A stretch of 64,000 nt of DNA from UBA1309 sp047605645 (GTDB lineage: Bacteria; Bacteroidota; Bacteroidia; Bacteroidales; Dysgonomonadaceae). Under the pieces are notes generated by a model. That model saw only the letters and a list, made by a program, of their open reading frames with translations, made no database searches and had not been told where the DNA came from. Positions 34,859-42,426 of this stretch are shown here, piece by piece. The DNA is taken from NCBI GenBank assembly GCA_047605645.1, contig JASGFJ010000006.1, forward strand, positions 1 to 64,000, given 5' to 3'. The first letter of the stretch is position 1, and each line of letters opens with the position of its first letter. The translations under genes and the position numbers were made by a program.

Positions 34859-35134
34859 ATGATTCGACTCAATGTATTTATTCAAGTAGAAAAGGAAAAC
34901 AAAGCTAAAGTTTTGGAAGCATCTAAAGAATTGACAGAAGCCTCTCTGAAAGAAGCCGGATGTATAGCTTATGATATTTTCGAAAGTGCAACCCGCTCCG
35001 ATGTGTTAATGATCTGTGAAACATGGAAAGATGCGGAAGCACTTGCTGCGCATGAGAAGACAGCTTCTTTTGTGAAAAATATTGCTGTTCTTTCGGATTT
35101 TTCCAAGACAAAAATCGAAAAATTCGAGTTTTAA
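34859..35134 (+). CDS. Antibiotic-biosynthesis-monooxygenase-fold (ABM) protein
   Basis: A 91-residue dimeric alpha-beta-barrel protein (ABM/YgiN-like). The typical layout is IRLNVFIQVEKENK, then EAGCIAYDIFES, VLMICETWKDAEALAAHEKT and the final F-x-K. Such proteins handle quinones or other small aromatics, or serve redox roles. It stands alone with its own promoter-operator and a bidirectional terminator after it. Confidence 0.85.
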   Translation: MIRLNVFIQVEKENKAKVLEASKELTEASLKEAGCIAYDIFESATRSDVLMICETWKDAEALAAHEKTASFVKNIAVLSDFSKTKIEKFEF

Positions 35135-35158
35135 GGAAAGAAGTCTGAAAATAGAATG

Positions 35159-35188
35159 AAGCCGTTTAGCATATTGACTAAACGGCTT
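35159..35188. terminator. Bidirectional terminator
   Basis: AAGCCGTTTAG, 8 bases, CTAAACGGCTT followed by CATTTTTATTTG. It separates the monooxygenase gene from the convergent ppx-ppk operon and can serve both. Confidence 0.85.
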
Positions 35189-35193
35189 CATTT

Positions 35194-36093
35194 TTATTTG
35201 TTTTTGAATGCATATTCGTTGTAGAGATGATGAATGATTCCATCTGCCAATCCGACCTTCGGGACATACACTTCGTTGATTTTGCAAACCTTACAGATTG
35301 TATTGAATATTTTCATAGCCGGAATAATTACATCGGCTCGATAATTCTTTAGTTTGTAGTTAATAACTCGCTCTTCGAAAGTCATTGATTTCATTGTTTC
35401 ATAAAGAACTTTCAGCTCGGGATAAGTGATAGGCTCATTCTCCTTCTTCCCTAACAGTTTGTGCACTTTGTTGATATTGCCTCCGGAAGCGATAATGCTC
35501 AGCGGAGAATAATTCTTGCAATTTTTCTTGAGCCATTTTTTTAAACCCGAGAATTCTTCGTCGGCATTTCCGTCGGTTAACAGACGCACGGTTCCCAGTT
35601 GGAAAGAGTGGGTTGTGATTTTAGAGTGATTGCTGAATAAAATCACTTCGGTACTTCCTCCGCCCACATCTACATAGAGGTAATTCCGATTGTGATCCAT
35701 GACTTTGTCAAGACCTCCTGCTTCAAAAATCATATCAGCCTCTTCTCCACCGTTGATGATTTCGATGTTGATTCCGCATTTTTCTCGGATTAACTCTGAA
35801 ATTTCAGCTCCGTTTTTTGCATCACGCATCGCGCTTGTCGCACAAGCCCGATACCGATCTACTCCATAAATTTTCATGGTGTAGGCAAAAGCATACATTG
35901 CATCGAGAAGTTGCTGCTTCTTTTCTTCGGAGATTTCTTTTCTGGTAAACACATCTTCCCCCAAGCGAAGAGGGACGCGCAGGAAAGCCGTTTTTTTGAA
36001 ATCGATGGTTGCTCCCGAAGAATCGACATCATTCACCAGCAATCTGATGGCATTTGAGCCGATGTCAATGCCTGCTAAAGTATCAGTCTTCAT
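35194..36093 (-). CDS. ppx: Ppx/GppA-family exopolyphosphatase 1
   Basis: A 299-residue Ppx/GppA protein with the ASKHA phosphate loops: AGIDIGSNAIRLLV (~7-20), YVDVGGGSTEVILF (~138-151) and IASGGNINK. It degrades polyphosphate or ppGpp precursors. It overlaps ppk by 11 bases and ends the operon. Shorter than E. coli Ppx (no C-terminal extension), as usual in this phylum. Substrate preference cannot be read from sequence. Confidence 0.9.
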   Translation of the reverse strand: MKTDTLAGIDIGSNAIRLLVNDVDSSGATIDFKKTAFLRVPLRLGEDVFTRKEISEEKKQQLLDAMYAFAYTMKIYGVDRYRACATSAMRDAKNGAEISELIREKCGINIEIINGGEEADMIFEAGGLDKVMDHNRNYLYVDVGGGSTEVILFSNHSKITTHSFQLGTVRLLTDGNADEEFSGLKKWLKKNCKNYSPLSIIASGGNINKVHKLLGKKENEPITYPELKVLYETMKSMTFEERVINYKLKNYRADVIIPAMKIFNTICKVCKINEVYVPKVGLADGIIHHLYNEYAFKNK

Positions 36094-38143
36094 GTTTATT
36101 CATTTTTTTGTAAAAATCGTATAGTTCTACCTGTGAACGGCAGGCTTTATTGTTGAGATCGGTTACATAATTGTTCTTGCCGAAAACGCTCAGATCTCTT
36201 GCTTTTACGTTGTCAGACCATTGAATGTCGAAAAAATCTATCAAGGTTTTTCTTATTTTTCGGTCTAAAATAGGAATACCCACTTCTACGCGTCGATCCA
36301 GGTTCCGTGGCATCCAGTCGGCACTCATAATGTGTACGAGATTCTTGCCTCCGTTACAGAAGATAGTGAGTCTTCCGTGTTCAAGATATTTATCAACAAT
36401 GCTGATTACCCGAATATTCTCACTCAGTTTTTTTACCTGAGGCTGGAGGCAGCAAGCTCCACGGATAATCAATCTTATTTCTACTCCGGCCTGGCTGGCC
36501 TTATAGAGCCAATTAATCATTCTTTCATCTGTCAGGCTGTTAAATTTAGCATAAATAAATGCACGTTTTCCCTTTTTTGCATTTATTATTTCCTGAGCTA
36601 TCAGTTTTTCAAAACTCTCACGCAGATAATAGGGAGAAACCAATAGTTGTTTGCACGAAAAATGTTTATGCGGATTGAGTAAAAAGTCAAAGACTGCTCT
36701 TGCATCCTGTACAATCTGGACATTCGATGTGAAAATGCCAAAATCGGAATAAAGTTTAGCCGTGTCTTCGTTAAAATTACCGGTTCCAACGTATACGTAT
36801 CCTTTCGTTGCGGCTCCTTCTTTTCGTTGTACCAATACCAGTTTGCTGTGAACTTTTAGACCTTCCACTCCATGAATAACTTTCACGCCTTCCTTTTGCA
36901 GCAGTTCCGAACTCTCTACATTTTGTTCTTCATCGAAACGGGCAAACAGCTCGAGCAGTACATATACTTTTTTCCCATTCTTCGCTGCGTTTATCAATGC
37001 GTTAATGACTTTGGAATGGCCGGCAGTCCGATAAAGGGTAATGTATATACTTTCCACTTTCGGGTCGATGGCTGCTTCGCGGAGAAAATCAATGAAATGA
37101 TTAAAGGTGTGATATGGATAATTCAGGAAAATATCCTTTTTATGAATCACACTCAAAACACTCGAAAACGGACGAATATCGGGATGCGTAAGCGATGGAG
37201 GACTGACCGATTCGAGTTCCGGTCGTATTTTAGGAAATTTCATCAAGTCGCGCTTTAAATGATATCTTCCTCCGGCTTCGACGCTGTCAGATCCCTTTAG
37301 CTTGAGTTTTGTCTTGATAATTTCCAATAAATCATCCGGCATGTTTTGATCGTATACCAGGCGAATAGGTTGTCCGTGGAGTCTGTTTTCAATTCCATCT
37401 TCGATTTTTTCCAGAAGGCTCTTCGAAATATCGTCGTCGAATGTCAATTGTGCATCTCTGGCGAATTTGAAAGTGTAAGCTTGAATCTCTTCATAATCGA
37501 ACATGAAAAAAATGTCGTTGAGGCACAATCGGATAATGTCGTCGATGAAAATAATGCAATTGCGCCCCCCATAAGAGGGCAGTTCCACGAATCGTGGAGA
37601 AGCCTCACTTACAGGAATCTGGATGATGGCAAATGTGATGATCTGACGGGTTTTCTTCTGTGAGACCATTCTGACGGCATGGTAAATATGATTGTCTGCC
37701 AGGAATGGAAGTTTCGTCGATTTCTTTATAATTAACGGTACTAAACGAGGGCTGATGATGGAAGAAAAGTAGTCGATGCAAAATTTCTGCTGCTCTTCAT
37801 TGAGTTGTTTTTCATTGACGATGAAAATGCCATTGTCAGCCATTTCCTCTAATAATTCATTGTAAGCTTTGTGAAATTTCTCTTGAGATTCCAGGACATG
37901 TGCATTCAAAAGAGGTAATAATTTTTTTGCCGAATAGTCTCCTGAAAAAAGTAAGGTTTGCTTCTTTCTGTATTGTGCCATGCGGATAACGTTGGCTATC
38001 CGTACTTTTATAAATTCATCCTGATTGTTGGAATAGATGCCGAGAAAGCGCAACCGCTGTATCAACGGAACAGATTTGTCTTCTGCTTCCTGCAATACAC
38101 GGTCGTTAAAACTTAACCAGCTTAAGTCTCTGTTATTTATCAT
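36083..38143 (-). CDS. ppk1: Polyphosphate kinase
   Basis: A 686-residue PPK1. It polymerises polyphosphate from ATP reversibly. Order: N-terminal domain (NRDLSWLSFNDRVLQEA), a head domain, and two PLD-like catalytic domains with KVHSKLVLVQR (phosphorylated-His region) and HGRLTIF plus RNLDRRVEVGIPI near the end. The middle gene of a ppx-ppk-ppx operon: 50 bases after the second Ppx gene's stop, and overlapping the first Ppx gene. Confidence 0.95.
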   Translation of the reverse strand: MINNRDLSWLSFNDRVLQEAEDKSVPLIQRLRFLGIYSNNQDEFIKVRIANVIRMAQYRKKQTLLFSGDYSAKKLLPLLNAHVLESQEKFHKAYNELLEEMADNGIFIVNEKQLNEEQQKFCIDYFSSIISPRLVPLIIKKSTKLPFLADNHIYHAVRMVSQKKTRQIITFAIIQIPVSEASPRFVELPSYGGRNCIIFIDDIIRLCLNDIFFMFDYEEIQAYTFKFARDAQLTFDDDISKSLLEKIEDGIENRLHGQPIRLVYDQNMPDDLLEIIKTKLKLKGSDSVEAGGRYHLKRDLMKFPKIRPELESVSPPSLTHPDIRPFSSVLSVIHKKDIFLNYPYHTFNHFIDFLREAAIDPKVESIYITLYRTAGHSKVINALINAAKNGKKVYVLLELFARFDEEQNVESSELLQKEGVKVIHGVEGLKVHSKLVLVQRKEGAATKGYVYVGTGNFNEDTAKLYSDFGIFTSNVQIVQDARAVFDFLLNPHKHFSCKQLLVSPYYLRESFEKLIAQEIINAKKGKRAFIYAKFNSLTDERMINWLYKASQAGVEIRLIIRGACCLQPQVKKLSENIRVISIVDKYLEHGRLTIFCNGGKNLVHIMSADWMPRNLDRRVEVGIPILDRKIRKTLIDFFDIQWSDNVKARDLSVFGKNNYVTDLNNKACRSQVELYDFYKKMNKHED

Positions 38144-38193
38144 ATTTAAGTATAAAGTTGTTTGGTTCTGTGTGAATTGTTTTTTTCCTTGTT

Positions 38194-39093
38194 TTATAAT
38201 TCAGTGTTCATCAGGTCCGGTCTTTTCAGGTATAAATCCCGGATTATGCCATCAGAGACACCGATGATGGGCGTTTCCACAGCCAACACTTTGGCTGCCT
38301 TCATTACCTTGAGGTAAATTTGGATAGCTGGGATAATTTCTGTAGCTCTGTTAATGTTCATATTGTAATTCATCACTCTTTCTTCAACACTCATTGTCCT
38401 GATCTTGTTCAAAAAGGCAATAAGTTCTTCTCGTTTGACACGGCCTTTTCTTCTCAAGAGGGAATCTACTTTGTTGATATTGCCTCCCGAACCAATCAGT
38501 AACATTTTAGCAAAAGAATGGGTATGATCTTTTATCCATTGGCGCAGGCGTATCCATTCCTCATTTTCGGAGGTAACTGTTTGACAGCGAATCGTTCCCA
38601 GCCGGAAGGATTCAAATGCTATTTTTCTTCCCTGATAATACAAAACCAATTGGGTGGATCCTCCGCCGATATCGGCAAACAAGCAGGCACGTGTATTGTC
38701 GATAGGTTGTTCAGCATAATTCAGAAGTAAATATCTCGATTCTTCTTCTGTGTCGATTACGTGTATATCGATACCCGACTCAGAGAATACATAATCAATG
38801 ATTTCACTTTTGTTGCTCGCTTCTCGCAGGGCTGAAGTTGCACAGACCCTCCACCTTTCTACATCGTATACTTCCAGTAAACTTCTATAAGAGGCTAGAA
38901 GTAACGCAAGTTTCTCTTTCTTGATGTTACTGATAAATCCCGTGGAAAAGGTGTCTTCCCCTAAAAGAAGGGGAGTTCTTATCATTGTATTTTTTTTGAA
39001 AAAAGGCTGCCCTCCGGCATCAAAGACGTCGCATATCAGCAGCCGTACAGAACCGGAGCCTATATCAATGGCTCCCAAACGTATTGTCTTCAT
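38194..39093 (-). CDS. Ppx/GppA-family exopolyphosphatase 2
   Basis: A second 299-residue Ppx/GppA protein upstream of ppk, with AIDIGSGSVRLLICD, FADIGGGSTQLVLYY and LIGSGGNINKVDS. It has the same length as its partner but is clearly divergent, so the two may differ in substrate (for example chain length, or pppGpp versus polyphosphate). First gene of the operon. Confidence 0.9.
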   Translation of the reverse strand: MKTIRLGAIDIGSGSVRLLICDVFDAGGQPFFKKNTMIRTPLLLGEDTFSTGFISNIKKEKLALLLASYRSLLEVYDVERWRVCATSALREASNKSEIIDYVFSESGIDIHVIDTEEESRYLLLNYAEQPIDNTRACLFADIGGGSTQLVLYYQGRKIAFESFRLGTIRCQTVTSENEEWIRLRQWIKDHTHSFAKMLLIGSGGNINKVDSLLRRKGRVKREELIAFLNKIRTMSVEERVMNYNMNINRATEIIPAIQIYLKVMKAAKVLAVETPIIGVSDGIIRDLYLKRPDLMNTEL

Positions 39094-39598
39094 CTATTTT
39101 CTGAATGTCCGGGACGAAAATAGAATCCTTCTGTGACAGGCGGGTTAAATAGCTGTTACGAAAAGGTGAAGAAGAGGATTCGGGTTTCGTCAGTGCTTCA
39201 TGCTAAAAGGTGACCGAAAATAATTTAGCCGCTTTCTTTTGCTTCTTGGTTAGTAGCACGGCCTTTTTATCGCTTTGTTGATGTTTGTCGGGCAGCTGTG
39301 GAAAGTGTTGGTATTTCATTTATATCTTCTCTGGTTGCTACCCCAGTAGAACTCGACTCTTCATTCAAAACTTCAAAAGTCGATTTTCCCGATTCGCAAT
39401 CAATAGATAGAAGAGAAGGGAGTGTGTCTCCCTTCTCTATTTTATGGCTTTTGTATTTTATCTTTATCTATCGCTTGTTCATCCGGTTTTGTTTCAGGTA
39501 TACTTTCGGTATACAATCCTACGCCTATTTTTTTGATATAGCTTCTAATTTCCCTTCTGTTTGAACTTATATCTACTTTCAGAAACACTATTCTTTTG
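39094..39598. other. Gene-free gap upstream of the polyphosphate operon, with a strong hairpin
   Basis: No gene is supported. AGAGAAGGGAG-tgtgt-CTCCCTTCTCT (39412-39438) is a perfect 11-bp stem followed by ATTTTATGGCTTTTG on the plus strand. It looks like a terminator without a gene, possibly left over from a decayed frame that ends just before it. Confidence 0.5.
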
Positions 39599-39751
39599 CG
39601 TCTAATGTAGACGCGCTTCCTCGTCTAATGTAGACGCAACGGCTCGTCTAATGTAGACGCGCTTCCTCGTCTGATGTAGACGTAACGGCTCGTCTGATAT
39701 AGACGCAACGGCTCGTCTGATATAGACGTAACGGCTCGTCTGATATAGACG
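39599..39751. repeat. Seven tandem 23-bp hairpin units
   Basis: Seven units begin at 39599, 39622, 39645, 39668, 39691, 39714 and 39737. Each has invariant arms CGTCT and AGACG around a loop that drifts along the array (AATGT three times, GATGT once, GATAT three times) and an 8-base linker of type CGCTTCCT or YAACGGCT. Each unit can fold, and the array has no coding frame or transposase nearby. Confidence 0.95.
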
Positions 39752-39792
39752 TCTCTCAGCGTTAATTTTGGGTGTTGAAGCGATCCTCTTTG

Positions 39793-40029
39793 TCAGACGT
39801 TTAGGATGTAATCTAAAGTGTATGTTCTAGGTTCCTTCAACAGCGTACTTGTATTCGAAAACTGTGTAGTCAATCTTAGCTTGTAATCGCCCGCAGGCAA
39901 GGTGGGCGGCATCACACAGGTGATTTTTGACGGAGAATTGGTCGCAATCGTATTTTTGTGGGGGATAAGTGTAACCGAGTTGTCTGAAAAGAAGTGAATC
40001 GGCAAATCAGGTGCATCTGAGTCTGATTT
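39793..40029 (-). pseudogene. Remnant of a DUF4469-type protein C-terminus
   Basis: The frame reads IHFFSDNSVTLIPHKNTIA, then ITCVMPPTLPAGDYKLRL and LLKEPRTYTLDYIL, matching the C-terminal Ig-like DUF4469 domain that follows a histone-like (HU) DNA-binding part in Bacteroidetes. The frame is closed upstream by TGA at about 40030 and there is no suitable ATG, so only about 70-78 residues survive. The rest of the gene is not recognisable on the upstream side. A relic of an old insertion or deletion. Confidence 0.65.
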
Positions 40030-40201
40030 TATTCAACTCCTTCACCGTATCTGTTTATCCGGTTTTATATAATTCCTGTCACGAACCGGAGGATGTGTAT
40101 CGATTTTTTTATGATTGCTGAATAGATTATGTGACGAAAAGGTTACGAAGAAGCTTAGTGGGAGAAGATCGAGTTTGGTGTATTTGAGACAATCGGATCA
40201 T

Positions 40202-40235
40202 AAAAAAAATCCCGATCGAAAAGATCAGGATTTTC
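40202..40235 (-). terminator. Terminator of rpsP
   Basis: On the minus strand AATCCTGATC-ttttc-GATCGGGATT followed by a run of T; it begins about 26 bases after the rpsP stop. Confidence 0.75.
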
Positions 40236-40260
40236 TTTTATGCCGTAATAAAATATATTC

Positions 40261-40809
40261 TTATTCAGCACTTTCAGCTGGAGCTTCTGTTGCAGGAGCT
40301 TCGCTTTCTTCTGCAGATGCAGCCTGAGCCTGAGCAGCTTCAGCAGCCAATTCTGCTTTTTTTGCAGCGACTTGTTCTGCTTTAGCTTTGTTTACAGCTT
40401 CTTCAGCTTCTAAACGAGCTTTGGCAGCGGCAGCTTTAGCAGCAGCGCTTTTGTTTGTAACCAATTCGGCAGTTTTAGCTTTTTCTTCTTTCCATGCTGC
40501 AAACTTAGTTTCAGCATCTGCTTCAGAGAAAGCACCTTTGGTAACACCACCCAGTAAGTGTTTTTTCAATAAAACACCTTCTGCAGAAAGGATGTTACGT
40601 GTCGTGTCGGTTGGTTGCGCACCAGTTGTTAGCCAATACAAAGCTCTTTCAAATTTCAAATCTATTGTAGCAGGATTAGTGTTCGGATTATACGTACCAA
40701 TCTTTTCAATAAATTTTCCATCGCGTGGAGCCCTGCTATCGGCAATGACGATATGGTAGAAAGGATAATCCTTGCGACCATGTCTTTGTAAACGGATTTT
40801 TGTAGCCAT
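40261..40809 (-). CDS. rpsP: 30S ribosomal protein S16 with long Ala-rich tail
   Basis: Residues ~1-80 are a complete S16 (ATKIRLQRHGRKDYPFYHIVIADSR). A 100-residue extension follows, very rich in Ala, Glu and Lys (AAAKAAAAKARLEAEEAVNK) and ending acidic. Bacteroidetes S16 often carries such tails, but its role is unknown. Single-gene unit with a -7 element at 40857-40864. Confidence 0.95.
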   Translation of the reverse strand: MATKIRLQRHGRKDYPFYHIVIADSRAPRDGKFIEKIGTYNPNTNPATIDLKFERALYWLTTGAQPTDTTRNILSAEGVLLKKHLLGGVTKGAFSEADAETKFAAWKEEKAKTAELVTNKSAAAKAAAAKARLEAEEAVNKAKAEQVAAKKAELAAEAAQAQAASAEESEAPATEAPAESAE

Positions 40810-40856
40810 TCTTGGTTTTAATTTGTTTTAAAATAAACTAATTGCATTAGCGGGTG

Positions 40857-40864
40857 CAAATGTA
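40857..40864 (-). promoter_or_regulatory. rpsP -7 element
   Basis: TACATTTG on the minus strand, about 48 bases before the rpsP start. Confidence 0.5.
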
Positions 40865-40893
40865 ATAAAATTTTTGCTTTAAGTTGTTATCCC

Positions 40894-42321
40894 TTAGAAA
40901 GAAAAATCAACACCGGCACCGAATACCTTATTTGTACGCGAAAATACGTCTTTTTTGGTGGTGGCCAATACGTTTCCGTTTACAGAAATTCCACCTCCCG
41001 GTGTTTTGTTGTAGTCAGAATATGTTGTCCAGAAATATCCCAAATTGATTTTTACTTTGGGGCTTACATTGATAGCTCCACCCAAACCTACAGAGTAGGA
41101 GTTACAGGCAAAACTTAAATCTTTCTGATAGCTATCGTTTACCCCGTAGCGTGTAATCTGTCCTCCTGCGCTAATCAGAAACATGGGAGTGAGCTGATAT
41201 TCCAAACCGGCCAAATATTCATTTGTGTTTCCTGCATTTTTTTGTTTGTCATTTTCCATCCCTGCTTTGGAATCGAAAAAATGATGATATCCAATGCTCG
41301 CATTCAGTTGAGGTGTGATTTTGTAAGCCGCACCAAGCGACAGCAGCGCCGGAATGTCATAAGCTGTATTTACACCATCGGCAAACAACCCGGTATCGTC
41401 GATTTTCGTGTCGTTTTCGACATTTAGTTTTGTCATAAATTCATATTTGGCAGCGATAGTCAGTTTATTGTTCCACTGATAATTTACTCCGATGATGGGA
41501 GCGACTCCCCAGCCTGACTGCGTGCTTTCGAGTTGAATTCCGTTGGCAGAAGATGCTTTGGCTGCAAATGCCGAACCGACCAATGCTTTTTGCTCTGCAG
41601 CTGTAAGTTGCTGTCCTGCACTCATTTTTGCAACAAGGGCATTGTAAATGCCGGTATATGTTGCATTGGTTGTGGTTCCCAGCGATGTCACTGCATAATT
41701 TCGCATGTATCCTTCGTATTTGTTATGAACAATATTCATACGAAAACCAAGGTAAGCCGAGAAGCTTTTGTTGATTTCATAGGTGCCGCCCAATTGCCCG
41801 CCAAAAATGAAATTTGATCCTTTCATGTATTGATCAACTGAGTAGGGTAGGTATTGCGTCCCGCCCGTCAGGATAGCTGTGGTTGTGCCCATCAAGGCTT
41901 CAAACGAGGGTAAGCCTTTGTCGAAAGTCGCTTTTCCTCCCCCTCCGGTTACTGCTATAGAGCCGGATAAAACCCATTTCCCGCTTTTATACGCAGCCTG
42001 AATGCTTGGGATAATAGGCGCTGAGGCCGTACCTTTGAACGAACGCACAGTGTCTCCGCCATTGTAGTTGAAAATCGGGGAGGTTGATGTTATGGTTCTT
42101 GTCTGGAAGGCGCTTTGATTATTTATCGAAAAATGAAAACCATCGCTTAGCTTTACTAACCCAGCCGGATTGGTATAAACGGCGTCGATCTCAGTAGATG
42201 CATCCCGAGCCGGATTCCGAAGAAAGTGTACACTTTGGTTTGTATTCGTTAATAAATCCCCGGCCATGACAACGCCTGTCTGCAACAAGGCCAAAAGAAA
42301 AAGTAATTTTTTGCGGTTCAT
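40894..42321 (-). CDS. FadL/OmpP1-family outer-membrane transporter
   Basis: A 475-residue protein with a signal peptide (FLLALLQTGVVMAG) and the FadL pattern: after cleavage NQSVHFLRNPARDAS, then AVYTNPAGL with the NPA motif, an aromatic barrel, and the ending F-x-F. Family members let hydrophobic compounds across the outer membrane. -7 element TATATTTG at 42348-42355. No fatty-acid genes nearby. Confidence 0.9.
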   Translation of the reverse strand: MNRKKLLFLLALLQTGVVMAGDLLTNTNQSVHFLRNPARDASTEIDAVYTNPAGLVKLSDGFHFSINNQSAFQTRTITSTSPIFNYNGGDTVRSFKGTASAPIIPSIQAAYKSGKWVLSGSIAVTGGGGKATFDKGLPSFEALMGTTTAILTGGTQYLPYSVDQYMKGSNFIFGGQLGGTYEINKSFSAYLGFRMNIVHNKYEGYMRNYAVTSLGTTTNATYTGIYNALVAKMSAGQQLTAAEQKALVGSAFAAKASSANGIQLESTQSGWGVAPIIGVNYQWNNKLTIAAKYEFMTKLNVENDTKIDDTGLFADGVNTAYDIPALLSLGAAYKITPQLNASIGYHHFFDSKAGMENDKQKNAGNTNEYLAGLEYQLTPMFLISAGGQITRYGVNDSYQKDLSFACNSYSVGLGGAINVSPKVKINLGYFWTTYSDYNKTPGGGISVNGNVLATTKKDVFSRTNKVFGAGVDFSF

Positions 42322-42347
42322 AAATTAAAATTAATTAGAAATGTTCG

Positions 42348-42355
42348 CAAATATA
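42348..42355 (-). promoter_or_regulatory. FadL gene -7 element
   Basis: TATATTTG on the minus strand, 27 bases before the start codon. Confidence 0.5.
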
Positions 42356-42426
42356 CACATTTTTTGGGAAAGTGTGCAGTTCTTGTCTTTTGAACCTAAT
42401 TTTCAGTCGAATCTAAGAGTGAATAA

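Noticed and set aside
39599..39751. CRISPR array
   Set aside because: Units are only 23 bp, linkers are 8 bp and repeated, and no cas genes are present.
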